Below are positions 1 to 9,633 of a stretch of 64,000 nt of DNA, piece after piece. The notes under the pieces were generated by a model that worked only from the letters and a program-made list of their open reading frames with translations, ran no database searches and was not told where the DNA came from. The stretch is taken from positions 496,001 through 560,000 of the forward strand of contig JAIOKI010000004.1 in NCBI GenBank assembly GCA_028335825.1, in the 5' to 3' direction. This stretch comes from Nosema muscidifuracis. Its lineage: Eukaryota > Microsporidia > Nosematidae. Both the position numbers and the translations under genes were made by a program. The stretch's first letter is position 1. Each line of letters begins with the position of its first letter.

Positions 1-771
1 TTTATACGATTACATAAAAAAGTTTTGTTTACAGAAATCGATCTCAAAAAAGGTAATATATTTCCTGGGAGTCTAAGTTCAATACATATAGATACATTAA
101 TAGATTATAATGAACATATTAAATTAAAAAATACATTATCTTTTTTTTATGGTAACACAGAAATTAAAAATAAAGATTTGTATTTTTTATTAATTGATAG
201 ATTAACAGAAGCTATTAATAAGAAACAAGTAGATGATATTCATTTGATACTAGCACCAGAAGAAAATAGTAAATATTATCAAGATGTTATTAAGAAATTT
301 AAAGTAGATAGATTTATTTGTGTAGGTGATGAAAGAAAATATAATCAAATAGATGTACCTATTTCTAAAACTTATATACAACAAAGTGGATATATTAATG
401 AAAATATTTTAGAAAAAAGTATGTCAAGATATTTTAATGGGAATAATAACGAATACACACCATTTTCTTTTAATGTAAAACGTAAATGGAATGTAGTAAG
501 AATTGGAGAAGAATGTTTAGCACCAGAAAGTGCTTTACCTTTAGGAAGTACTAGAAAATTAGATACATTAGAAATTAAAGAAGTAAATTTAATTAATAAT
601 AGTATATTAGCTATATCAGAAGCAAAAAATATAGAAGATATTTTAAAATTACCTGTACTTGGATATTGTGTAGTAATCAATCAAGAAACATTTAAAATTT
701 TATGTATTCAATCAAAATTACCAAAATACAGTTATTTTATTCAAGGAGATATAAAATATATGGATTTATAA
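1..771 (+). CDS. CLP1: CLP1-like mRNA 3'-end processing factor, C-terminal part (5' truncated)
   Basis: The frame is open to the first base of the window, so the N-terminal ATP-binding (P-loop) domain lies outside and no start can be chosen. The visible part matches the Clp1 polynucleotide-kinase-like core and C-terminal domain: a segment D-L-K-K-G-N-I-x-P-G-S corresponds to the conserved Gly/Pro turn, PESALPLG near residue 170 is the Clp1 C-domain signature, and the protein ends QGDIKYMDL, like the DIRFMDL end of human CLP1. Clp1 is a subunit of cleavage factor IA/II, which bridges Pcf11 to the cleavage and polyadenylation machinery in the nucleus. Grc3/Nol9 is the closest alternative family, but the C-terminal ending favours Clp1. 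It converges on LTN1, with about 240 bases of AT repeat between them. Confidence 0.82.
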   Translation, partial: FIRLHKKVLFTEIDLKKGNIFPGSLSSIHIDTLIDYNEHIKLKNTLSFFYGNTEIKNKDLYFLLIDRLTEAINKKQVDDIHLILAPEENSKYYQDVIKKFKVDRFICVGDERKYNQIDVPISKTYIQQSGYINENILEKSMSRYFNGNNNEYTPFSFNVKRKWNVVRIGEECLAPESALPLGSTRKLDTLEIKEVNLINNSILAISEAKNIEDILKLPVLGYCVVINQETFKILCIQSKLPKYSYFIQGDIKYMDL

Positions 772-1008
772 ATTGATATTGTAAAGGAGTTTATTAAAAA
801 AATTATACTAAAATATATTAATTATTATCTATATATATTATATTTAATAAATTTTATTAAAATATATCAATCATTATATTAATATAAATTATTGTATATC
901 AATTATTATATGAAAATATATTATATCATTATATCAATATAAATAATTTTATATTAATTATTATACTAAAACTAATTAAAATCATACTAATATTAATATA
1001 TATTAAAT
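772..1008. repeat. AT-only degenerate repeat between convergent genes
   Basis: Imperfect reiterations of short words such as attatatca, aatataaatta and tatatcatta fill the gap between the CLP1 and LTN1 tails. I see no start-proximal C-rich motif and no reading frame. It may only serve as 3' UTR and terminator space for both genes. Confidence 0.5.
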
Positions 1009-4000
1009 TTAATAAATTTTATTAATATATTGGTAATGGCTTCCTACATAATGGACAATTATTTTTTTATATCCTGATCTCCATTTATCAATACATTTAT
1101 TATGAAATTTATTATTACAATGAATACAAATATATTTAGGAAAAGATCCATCTATTAAATGTAAAATAAAATAACAAATATAACATTCTTGTACTCCCAT
1201 ACTTTTTTGATCAATATTAATTTTCCAAAGATTAATTACTTCCATAAATTTAGAAGTTCTTCTTAACATCTCAGATATTTTTAAATTTAATAAACTCTTT
1301 TTTTCTACATTAGTATTAAAATCAGGTTTTTTTAAAGGATAATCAAATGGAATTCTTATAGAACAATCAAAATCATTTCCATCAATAATATATTTTAAAT
1401 TAATTAATGTACCATTACTTCTTATAGAATATTTACATTCTACTTCACTAATATTATATTCAGCTTCCTTAATTATTAATTTATTTAGATCTATATTTGT
1501 TTTAATATATTTCTCATATAATGAAGGAAAAAGAAATGCTAACATTTCTTGAATATTTTTCGATAAATTATCATACATCATTTTAAAATTATTAGATTTA
1601 CTAATCATCTTTTCAATAAAAAACATTAAGTTTAAATTTCTAATCTTCATTAAAATATTTGGTAAAAAAATCCAAAATAAATCTTGTCGTCTTGGCATTC
1701 CTGAAATTACAAAATTAAAAAGTTCATTTTCATCGATCGTATCTTCTAATTGTGAAAGACTAAAATTATTTATAAATGAATTACTAAAATAATTATATAT
1801 TTCTTCAAGTATAGGTTCATATATAATAAATCTCTCTGATTTTAAATTTTTATCTTCTAAAATCTTATCATTTTCAATTAAATCTATAAATTTAAAAATA
1901 TCATTTTCTTTCTTAATATTTTCTAAATAAATCTTTAACGATTTATTACTTAAATATGAAACATCAATTATTTCAATTAAAAATCCTCTTGAAATCTTTA
2001 AATCCACTACTTTGTAATTTTTATGATCTATTATAACTTTTATAGAGTCTTTAATATCTTTTATAGAGTCTTCATTATACTTTGAAGAGTTTACATCATT
2101 TGATAATTCATCTTTTGAAGAGTTTATACTATCCTTTATAGAATTTACATCATTTAATAATTCATCCTTTGAAAAGTTTTCATTATCTTTTATAGAGTCT
2201 TTAATATCTTTTATAAAATTTTTATTGTCTTTTATAGAGTCTTTATTATCTTTTAAAGAGTCTTTATTATCCTTTGAAGAGTTTACATCATTTGATAAAT
2301 CATCCTTTAAAGAGTTTACATCATTTAATAATTCATCCCTTGAAGAGTCTTCATTACTCTTTAAAGATTTCACTTCATCTATTAATCCATCTAAAAATAA
2401 ATTTATCTCATTATTTCTATCAAAAGGTTCTTGAATATTCCATCCTAAATCATTATATACTTTATAAAGAAAATAATTATTTTTTTTTAAATCTATAATT
2501 AATTGATCTGATAAAGAATAAATTAATCCATCTTTAAGAATTGTATTACATACTGATAAAATAATTCTATCTATATCTGATATAAAATATTTAGTATAAA
2601 TATTCTTAATCTCTCTAATTATTTTTAAATCTTTTCTTACTTCAATATTTTTATAAAAATAAGGTATTGTATCATAAAAACTATCATTATATTCAGTAGT
2701 AATAGGAATTTCAATATCAGATAAAATATTTAAAATAGCCTTATTAAAAAGATCTCTATTAAATATTTCTAAATTATAACAAATATCTATAAACTCAAAA
2801 TTTAAATAATTCTTAATTAATTCGTCATAATCAATATATCTTATTTTATAATCTCTAAGATTATAAAATAAAAATAAATCATATTCTTTTTGAAGTTCGT
2901 AATTTTCACAAAATTCTTTTAAATTAATTTTTGATAAAAAATCTGTGATAATATCTTTAAATTTAAGATTTTTTCCAATTTCTACTAAATTAGAAATTCT
3001 TAAATGTGATTTGACTTCATCAGATGAAAAATTATCAGGATATTTACAAATGATAGGAACTATATCAAAATCTTTTACCTTCTCATTTAAAAATATTTCT
3101 TTTTCAAAAACATTTATAGAATGAGATAATACATTCATAATTTCATTAAAATTAAAATTATTCTTATTTAGTTCAATATTTAACAAACATCCTCTAATAA
3201 TCTTCTGATTAGATTCTAAATATATTATAGAAGATAATAAATCATAAAATATTTCAATTTTTGATAAATCACAACATTCCTTATTTTTAATTAATATATT
3301 ATCTTTTTGATATTCTGATAATTCTTTTAATTTTATAGAAGAATCTAAATCTTTTTCATTTATAATATCACTTAATTCTTTATATTCATTATTTGTTAAA
3401 TTTAACAAATTGTGATTCTTAATTGTACTTTCAATAAATTGATTTACTAAATTAAAATCAAATTTTTCATCAAATTCTTTTATACTAGACGATAATTTGT
3501 AAATACAAATATCTTCTAAATTAATTTTATGAATATATTTTTTTAAATATTCCAATTTCTTTTCAGATTTTTCACTAACTAAATAAAATCCTTCAATATT
3601 TCTAATTTCTATATCATCTACTTTCCCTTGATAATTTATTAAGATTTCTTTAAAAAAATCTAAATTTAAAAATTTACCATCTTGATTTATGCAAGAAGGA
3701 ATTTTATTAAATAATTTATAAATAATTAACCATTTAGAATTTATCAAAGTAGGTGTTTTTATAGATAAAATTGAATTATAAATTTCATCATAAGTTCCTA
3801 AATTTTCCATAATTATGTATAAATATTTCAATATCATATTTGAATTATATTTCAAATATAATATTTTTTCTTTAAAATATTTCTGATAAGTTTCTTTGTT
3901 TTTTATATTAAGTTGCTTAATTAAAAATATAAAACATTTTATAGAAGTTAATAAATCATTTTCCCAATCCAAATTTCTTAAAATATCTTTTTCTAAATTT

Positions 4001-4353
4001 TCTAATTTTATATATTTTTTATAAATTAATTTATCTGTGACGTATGAATGATCTTCTATAAATTTAATAATCCATAATGATAATATTTTATGCAACTTAA
4101 TATGTTCAGATTCATTTTCTAACAATTTGTATAATAAATCTGATACAAGATGCTTAATATTATTATTTGATGATGAAATATGTTTTATTAATGCATCTAT
4201 TAACATAATATTATCAGAAGAAATTGATTCATCATTTATTTCAATAAGTTTAGTTAAACCTTGTATTATATTTTTATCACTATTTTTATTTATCTTATTT
4301 ATGCATTCATAAATTTCTGAATTAAATACTTTGTTAGTTTCGAATGGATTCAT
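1009..4353 (-). CDS. LTN1: Listerin-type E3 ubiquitin ligase LTN1 (apparent frameshift in the RING tail)
   Basis: This is a large helical-repeat protein with a C-terminal RWD-like segment (about residues 960-1050) followed by a RING-CH. The ligands visible are CYIC, then CIHCNNKFHNKCIDKW, the listerin order. Ltn1 ubiquitinates nascent chains stuck on 60S subunits in the ribosome quality-control complex. The last RING pair is missing in the called frame, which ends in an unrelated tail. In the next frame, after a run of seven A (T run at 1062-1068 on the + strand), the sequence reads NNCPLCRKPLPIY and stops at 1022-1024. One more A in that run would give a canonical RING, so this is either a homopolymer sequencing error or a real frameshift. 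Residues about 660-772 are a Lys/Asp/Ser/Asn-rich repeat insert. The start has agcccttctatttATG upstream. With 1114 residues it is shorter than yeast Ltn1 (about 1560). Confidence 0.82.
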   Translation of the reverse strand: MNPFETNKVFNSEIYECINKINKNSDKNIIQGLTKLIEINDESISSDNIMLIDALIKHISSSNNNIKHLVSDLLYKLLENESEHIKLHKILSLWIIKFIEDHSYVTDKLIYKKYIKLENLEKDILRNLDWENDLLTSIKCFIFLIKQLNIKNKETYQKYFKEKILYLKYNSNMILKYLYIIMENLGTYDEIYNSILSIKTPTLINSKWLIIYKLFNKIPSCINQDGKFLNLDFFKEILINYQGKVDDIEIRNIEGFYLVSEKSEKKLEYLKKYIHKINLEDICIYKLSSSIKEFDEKFDFNLVNQFIESTIKNHNLLNLTNNEYKELSDIINEKDLDSSIKLKELSEYQKDNILIKNKECCDLSKIEIFYDLLSSIIYLESNQKIIRGCLLNIELNKNNFNFNEIMNVLSHSINVFEKEIFLNEKVKDFDIVPIICKYPDNFSSDEVKSHLRISNLVEIGKNLKFKDIITDFLSKINLKEFCENYELQKEYDLFLFYNLRDYKIRYIDYDELIKNYLNFEFIDICYNLEIFNRDLFNKAILNILSDIEIPITTEYNDSFYDTIPYFYKNIEVRKDLKIIREIKNIYTKYFISDIDRIILSVCNTILKDGLIYSLSDQLIIDLKKNNYFLYKVYNDLGWNIQEPFDRNNEINLFLDGLIDEVKSLKSNEDSSRDELLNDVNSLKDDLSNDVNSSKDNKDSLKDNKDSIKDNKNFIKDIKDSIKDNENFSKDELLNDVNSIKDSINSSKDELSNDVNSSKYNEDSIKDIKDSIKVIIDHKNYKVVDLKISRGFLIEIIDVSYLSNKSLKIYLENIKKENDIFKFIDLIENDKILEDKNLKSERFIIYEPILEEIYNYFSNSFINNFSLSQLEDTIDENELFNFVISGMPRRQDLFWIFLPNILMKIRNLNLMFFIEKMISKSNNFKMMYDNLSKNIQEMLAFLFPSLYEKYIKTNIDLNKLIIKEAEYNISEVECKYSIRSNGTLINLKYIIDGNDFDCSIRIPFDYPLKKPDFNTNVEKKSLLNLKISEMLRRTSKFMEVINLWKINIDQKSMGVQECYICYFILHLIDGSFPKYICIHCNNKFHNKCIDKWRSGYKKIIVHYVGSHYQYINKIY
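2037..2375 (-). repeat. Coding minisatellite inside LTN1 (KD[SN]-rich)
   Basis: Degenerate tandem copies of words such as tttatagagtctttaa and gaagagtttacatcattt encode repeating SxKDxKDSIKD and DELLNDVNS units at about residues 660-772. The length stays in frame. It sits in the middle of the helical-repeat region, far from the RWD and RING, and is probably an unstructured, length-variable loop. Confidence 0.8.
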
Positions 4354-4930
4354 AAATAGAAGGGCTATAAAATATTTTTAAAGTGTAAAAATAAAAATCA
4401 ATTGTTTTGAAAAATATTCATATATTATAAACATAAGAAATTAATAAATAAAAACTAATATTTAGCATAAATTTATTTATTTTAGAAATAAACATATCAT
4501 CAAATATTTTTATTAAAAAAATATCAAAATAGAATAAGTTATTTTAGAATACCTTAAATTTGATTATTTTATATTATCTAACACAATGGAAGAATAATTC
4601 ATCTGAATCAAAGGAAGATTTTATATTGATTTTAAATAATTAATCTAAAACAAAGGAAGATTTTATGTTGATTTTAAATAATTCATCTACCTTAATAAAA
4701 TATTTTATATTTATGTAAATAATTCATCTAAATCAAAGGAAGATTTTATAATGATTTTAAATAATTAATCTACCTTAATAAAAGTTATGTTATCTAAATT
4801 AATATAAGTCATATAAATCAATAGAAGTCATTTAAATAAATATAAGTTATCTATCTCAATAGGATCAATCGAAATAAATAGAAATCATCTAATAAATATA
4901 AGTCATTTAAATAAATATAAGTTATCTAAA
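4354..4930. repeat. Intergenic tandem repeats, including a copy of the downstream helicase gene end
   Basis: Between LTN1 (start at 4353) and the helicase stop (4931) there are about four degenerate copies of a unit containing atcaaaggaagattttat (about 4595-4770). Short words based on aataaatataagt follow. At about 4849-4878 there is a near-identical copy of the last coding bases of the helicase gene (ctcaataggatcaatcgaaa); the native copy is about 94 bases to the right. The CCC motif for LTN1 lies at about 4364-4366. No other gene is seen. Confidence 0.7.
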
Positions 4931-6859
4931 TTAAAAGAATTCATCTATCTCAATAGGATCAATCGAAATAAAATTTTTTTCGATATGTTTAAAAAATTTA
5001 CTAAAGATTTCTGATTTTCTAAAATTTTGAGAATTACCTACAACTACCAATCCTTTCTTACATCTTGTTATAGCAACATTAAGTCTCTTATAATCATCAA
5101 GAAATCCAAATTCAGACATGTTATTACTCCTTACTAAAGATAAAATAATAAAATCTTTTTCTCTACCTTGAAATCCATCTACAGTTTTAACTTCAATATT
5201 ATCTTCAAGTCGACTTCTTAATAAATATGCTTGAGCTGAATAAGGTGTAATTATTCCTATATCTTTAGAATTAATTAATTTAACAATTTTAACAACAATA
5301 TCAACTTCACCTAAATTAATTTTTGATTTATCATTATCAGATTCGTTATAATCTGAACAATCCGTATCTATTAATACTATTGGACTATTACAAATTAAAT
5401 TATTTGATTCTTTTTTGAAACTTAATATTTTTTCATTATAAAACATTGAATTGCTAAAACTTATTAGCTTAGAACACATTCTATATTGTATATTCAATAA
5501 AAATGTCTTTAAATGTAATTTCTCAAATAAAGAAGTTGATTTAGGACATAATTGATTAGGATCCCCAATCAAAATAAAAGATTTGGCTTTTATTAAACAT
5601 AAAAAAGTTTCAACATCTGTTGCTTGACATGCTTCATCTATTAAAATCCAATCAAATTTTCGATACTCTTTTAAAGATGAAAATAAAGTTCCAAAAACAA
5701 TTTTAGATTGTTTTTGAATATCTTCTTTATATTTACTTTGAAGTTTTTCAAAATTCCTTTTAAAATTTCTTTCATCTTTTTCTTTTTCTACAAATTTTGT
5801 TTTTTCATTTATCTGATTTTTTAGATTATATTTTATCAATCCTTTTTGAGAACTTCCTAATCTATAAAATCCTACTTCATTGTAGGAATAATATTTACTA
5901 GCAATAAATCTTTCTATAATATTATCAATTGAAATATTAGATGGTCCACATACTAACACATCTTTGTTATTTTTAAGAAGTTGACATAATATTTCTACAA
6001 TTGTTCTTGTTTTTCCTGTTCCTGGTGGTCCAATTATTTTATAAGATTTATTTTTTATATGTTCATTTACAGCAATCTTTTGATTCAAATTTAATGTATT
6101 ATCAAAAAAGGTCAAAGATAAATCTTCTTCTTTTAAATTATTTTTTATATGTTCATTTACTTCAATCTTTTGATTCAAATTTAATGTATTATCAAAAAAG
6201 GTCAAAGATAAATCTTCTTTTAAATCATTTTGCTTAGATTCGTATTGAATAATTTTATCTATAAATTTAGATATTTTATCTAAATCATTATCATTTATTA
6301 TAAAATTTTGTACTTTAAAATTTATATTTTTTATATTTTTATCTTTCTTATGTATATTAACATAATAAAACAAGAAATTTAAAATTTCATTTTCAGATTC
6401 AAGTTTTATAAAATATTTTTTCATTAATCTAATTTTTATATTTTCTATCCATCCTTCTAAGATTTCATGCGGAATTTCTTTTTTATTTTTTATAAAAGAT
6501 TCTAATTTTTTATAAATAATTTCATTATTAAAATTAGATATACGATCAAGTGTATATTCTCCTATATAGATATGTCTACAACATTCTAATATTAATTCAT
6601 CATCTTCTATTGATATTATACTACCTTTTGTATTAAAATTCTTTTTTGAAATATTGACCTTTTCTTCAGGTTTTAAATTATCTTTAAGTTTTCCTTTAAT
6701 TCCTGAATATAAAATCTTAAAAGTAGTTATGTAAAATTCGTGAGTTTTTATTTGTTTTATACAAGATGTTTTATATGAAATCGTAGGTGAATCAATTTCA
6801 TTTTTTCTAATATCTTCTTCTAAATTATTTTTAAGGTAGAATAAAAAAAGCGAATCCAT
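4931..6859 (-). CDS. HCS1: SF1B DNA/RNA helicase of the IGHMBP2 (Smubp-2)/Hcs1 type
   Basis: A complete SF1 helicase core is visible: Q-motif region LNLNQKIAVNEHI, Walker A GPPGTGKT (about 277-284), Walker B LIDEACQ (about 405-411), motif III GDPNQL (about 434), motif IV QYRM (about 457), motif V DGFQGREKD (about 564) and motif VI RLNVAITRCKKG (about 592). The N-terminal 200 residues resemble the beta-barrel domain of IGHMBP2/Hcs1 rather than the zinc-rich CH domain of Upf1, and length (642) fits Hcs1 (683 in yeast). It would unwind nucleic acid 5' to 3' with ATP; Hcs1 co-purifies with DNA polymerase alpha, IGHMBP2 with ribosomes and tRNA. A 30-residue segment including the Q motif is tandemly duplicated (see repeat). 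The upstream motif is accctttttaATG. Sen1/Upf1 paralogues are the alternative, less likely by domain layout. Confidence 0.82.
   Translation of the reverse strand: MDSLFLFYLKNNLEEDIRKNEIDSPTISYKTSCIKQIKTHEFYITTFKILYSGIKGKLKDNLKPEEKVNISKKNFNTKGSIISIEDDELILECCRHIYIGEYTLDRISNFNNEIIYKKLESFIKNKKEIPHEILEGWIENIKIRLMKKYFIKLESENEILNFLFYYVNIHKKDKNIKNINFKVQNFIINDNDLDKISKFIDKIIQYESKQNDLKEDLSLTFFDNTLNLNQKIEVNEHIKNNLKEEDLSLTFFDNTLNLNQKIAVNEHIKNKSYKIIGPPGTGKTRTIVEILCQLLKNNKDVLVCGPSNISIDNIIERFIASKYYSYNEVGFYRLGSSQKGLIKYNLKNQINEKTKFVEKEKDERNFKRNFEKLQSKYKEDIQKQSKIVFGTLFSSLKEYRKFDWILIDEACQATDVETFLCLIKAKSFILIGDPNQLCPKSTSLFEKLHLKTFLLNIQYRMCSKLISFSNSMFYNEKILSFKKESNNLICNSPIVLIDTDCSDYNESDNDKSKINLGEVDIVVKIVKLINSKDIGIITPYSAQAYLLRSRLEDNIEVKTVDGFQGREKDFIILSLVRSNNMSEFGFLDDYKRLNVAITRCKKGLVVVGNSQNFRKSEIFSKFFKHIEKNFISIDPIEIDEFF
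6045..6225 (-). repeat. 90-base in-frame tandem duplication in the helicase, covering the Q motif
   Basis: The segment from EEDLSLTFFDNTLNLNQK to the following VNEHIKN occurs twice in succession just before Walker A. The word gttcatttac recurs exactly 90 bases apart (6061 and 6151). The copies differ at very few positions (one Glu codon; Ala versus Glu after QKI), so the duplication is recent. Both copies keep the Gln of the SF1 Q motif; only the one nearer Walker A can occupy its normal position. Confidence 0.9.
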
Positions 6860-6911
6860 TAAAAAAGGGTAAAAATATTAAAAAAATATTTTGAATTAGA
6901 AAAGTTTTATT

Positions 6912-7135
6912 TTATTATCTTTATATTATCTTTATATTATCTTTATATTATCTTTATATTATCTTTATATTATCTTTATATTATCTTTATATTATCTTTA
7001 TATTATCTTTATATTATCTTTATATTATCTTTATATTATCTTTATATTATCTTCATATTATCTTTATATTATCTTTATATTATCTTTATATTATCTTTAT
7101 ATTATATTTATATTATCTTTATATTATCTTTATAT
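6912..7135. repeat. 11-base satellite (tattatcttta)n between divergent genes
   Basis: About 20 nearly perfect head-to-tail copies of an 11-base unit (tattatcttta) fill half of the 440-base region between the divergent helicase and BMS1 starts. Variants (tcttcat, tatattta) occur only toward the right end. An 11-base period is close to one helical turn, so the T-tracts fall on one face of the DNA. The helicase CCC motif (accc) lies outside the array at about 6867-6869. Confidence 0.92.
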
Positions 7136-7299
7136 AAAAATCGTTGAAAAATAATGGGCTATTTTTTAGATAAAATAGAAAACTATTATGCAAAATTTTA
7201 GTTTTTAATGATAAAATTTAAGTAATTTTTAAAATCAAATTCTGTATAAAATCTTAAAATATTTTTTTGATTTATAAACTGAATAATTTTAACCGTTAG

Positions 7300-9633
7300 A
7301 TGGATAAAAATAACGAAGAAAAACATTTAAATCCAAAAAAAATGTTAGCTAAAATAAAATATGAAGAAAACAAGATAAAGATGCCAATAAAAAATATGTG
7401 TTATAAAAATGATCCTCCTGCTTTTATTACAGTTGTTGGATCAAAGAATAGTGGAAAATCTTCTTTAATAAAATCTTTAGTAAAAAAATTTACTAAGCAT
7501 AATATAGATGATTCAAAAGGTCCTATAACTCTTACAGCAGGTAGAGATAAAAGAATTACTTTATTCGAATGTAATGATGATATTCATCAATTTGTTGATT
7601 CAGCTAAAGTATCTGATATGGTTATATTTGTTATAGATGCAACAGTAGGATTAGAATGTTTAACATTTGAATATTTAAGTTTACTTATGTCACATGGATT
7701 ACCAAAAGTTATGTTTGTAGTTACTCATACTGATAAAAATAATGACAAAAAATTATTTAAAAAAATTAAAAAACAGATATACGATGAAGTTTGTGAAGGT
7801 CTAAAATTTTTTTATCTTGGAATGAAAGATGGAAAATATAACGATAGTGAAATATTAAATATGACAAGAGCTATTAGTAATATGAAATATAGACCTATTG
7901 AATGGAAATGTACACATCCTCATATTGTAATTGATAAAATAGATGAAAATAATGTATATGGATATGTAAGGGGATCTTCTATAAATAAGAAGGTAGATGT
8001 TCATATACCGGGATTATATGATACAAAAATTAATAATTTTGAAATTTTAGAAGATCCAGTACCAATAAAAAAAGAAGGAAGATTGACAAATAAGAAAATT
8101 TATATGTATGCACCAATGATCTATAAAGAACATTTAGAATTAGATGAAATAGAAGAGAAAGGTTCTGATATTGAAATTGAGCATGTTGAAGAAATTAGAC
8201 TTTTTAAGAAATCTAAGAAATTAATTAATGAACATAAAATCAAAGATTTACAAGAATTCGTTGAAATTATTCCTAAAGTAGAAGATGAAAATAAATCTGA
8301 ATCTGAAACTTCAAGTACTGAAGAAGAAGAAGAATCTTTTGATAATTTAAAACTCGAAATTAAAAATAAATTTAGTAAAGAAGCAGAAACTGAAGAAGAT
8401 TTTGTAGAAAAATTTAATGAAAAATATAAAGAAAAAAATACGACATGTGAAAATTTTTTATTACAAGAAAAACAAAATTTTGAAGAAATAAAAACAAGAA
8501 ATGAAGAATTAAAATTAAGAGATGTAGCTTATCCAGGAGAATATATTAAAATAGAACTTGATGAAAATTTAAAGATAAATCTTGACTTTTCTAAAATTAT
8601 AATTTTAGGATCGTATCCTGTTTCTGAAACAAAACAAGAGATTTTACAAGGGAAAATTAAGACAAATAAATTATATGGAAAACAATTAAAAACGAATGAT
8701 CCATTAATTTTTTCTGTAGGATGGAGAAGATTTCAAAGTATACCTGTTTATAGTTCTAAAACTAGTGGAGAAAATAGAATGTTAAAATATTCATTTAAAC
8801 ATGGTTTTTGTTTAATAAATTTTTATGGAGCTGTTGTACCTCCTGGAACTGGATTTTCTGTATATTCAGAAAAGTCTAAATTTAGAGTTATTGGGTATGG
8901 AAATATTATGGATGTTACTGGAGAACACAATTTAGTAAAGAAACTTAAATTAGTTGGGTATCCGAAAAAAATAATGGGAAACACAGCTTTTATAAAAGAT
9001 ATGTTTACATCAGATTTAGAAGTACATAAATTTAAAAATGCAAAAATTAAAAGTGTAAGTGGTCTTAAAGGAGTAGTTAAAAATTCTGTTGGTAAAAAAG
9101 GAGAATTTAGAGGAGCATTTGAAGGAGAAATGTTAATGAGTGATATTGTCACTTTAAATTGTTTTGTATCTTATCCAGTTCAAAAAGTTATGATACCAGT
9201 TAAAAATCTTTACAGTACATGGAAGGGATTAAGAAGTTTAAGAGAAATTAGAGAAGAATATGATATAAAAATTGAAGATAAATATATTGAAGAGGTTTCT
9301 GATGAAGATATTGAAGATTTAAAAGAATCTAGTAAAGAATTTGAATTACCTGAAGAATTAGAAAGAAAGTTACCATTAGATAAAAGAAATATTATTGTAT
9401 GTAATGAAAAAATAGAACTTCCTATTTCACCAGAGGAAAAAAAGAGAAAAGAATTTGAAAATGAAATTAATAAAATGAGAGTTAAAAAAGAAGCAGAGTT
9501 AATAAAAGAGAAAGAAAAAATAGATCAAAAAATAAGAAAAGAAACTGATATTTTATTAAAAGAGAAAGCAGAAAAGCTTAAAAAAACAATTATTAAATCT
9601 AGTGCAAAGAAAAAGAGAATAAGTAAAAAATAA
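7300..9633 (+). CDS. BMS1: Ribosome biogenesis GTPase BMS1
   Basis: The GTPase domain starts with the P-loop GSKNSGKS (47-54). It is followed by Bms1-type segments (GPITLTAGRDKRITLFEC; VIFVIDATVGLECLTFEYL; FVVTHTDK), and TWQTSHP of human BMS1 appears as EWKCTHPHI. The C-terminal half has the family blocks SVGWRRFQSIPVYS, AVVPPGTGF, KLVGYPKKI, TAFIKDMFTSDLEV, SVSGLKGVVK and EMLMSDIV. An acidic linker (about 340-380) and a basic coiled tail (about 700-777) flank them. Bms1 binds Rcl1 and the U3 snoRNP and drives early 18S rRNA processing in the nucleolus. At 777 residues it is about two thirds the length of yeast Bms1, mostly through linker loss. Tsr1 is the related family, but it lacks a functional P-loop. 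The start context is taaccgttagATG, a weak form of the C-rich motif. Confidence 0.93.
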   Translation: MDKNNEEKHLNPKKMLAKIKYEENKIKMPIKNMCYKNDPPAFITVVGSKNSGKSSLIKSLVKKFTKHNIDDSKGPITLTAGRDKRITLFECNDDIHQFVDSAKVSDMVIFVIDATVGLECLTFEYLSLLMSHGLPKVMFVVTHTDKNNDKKLFKKIKKQIYDEVCEGLKFFYLGMKDGKYNDSEILNMTRAISNMKYRPIEWKCTHPHIVIDKIDENNVYGYVRGSSINKKVDVHIPGLYDTKINNFEILEDPVPIKKEGRLTNKKIYMYAPMIYKEHLELDEIEEKGSDIEIEHVEEIRLFKKSKKLINEHKIKDLQEFVEIIPKVEDENKSESETSSTEEEEESFDNLKLEIKNKFSKEAETEEDFVEKFNEKYKEKNTTCENFLLQEKQNFEEIKTRNEELKLRDVAYPGEYIKIELDENLKINLDFSKIIILGSYPVSETKQEILQGKIKTNKLYGKQLKTNDPLIFSVGWRRFQSIPVYSSKTSGENRMLKYSFKHGFCLINFYGAVVPPGTGFSVYSEKSKFRVIGYGNIMDVTGEHNLVKKLKLVGYPKKIMGNTAFIKDMFTSDLEVHKFKNAKIKSVSGLKGVVKNSVGKKGEFRGAFEGEMLMSDIVTLNCFVSYPVQKVMIPVKNLYSTWKGLRSLREIREEYDIKIEDKYIEEVSDEDIEDLKESSKEFELPEELERKLPLDKRNIIVCNEKIELPISPEEKKRKEFENEINKMRVKKEAELIKEKEKIDQKIRKETDILLKEKAEKLKKTIIKSSAKKKRISKK

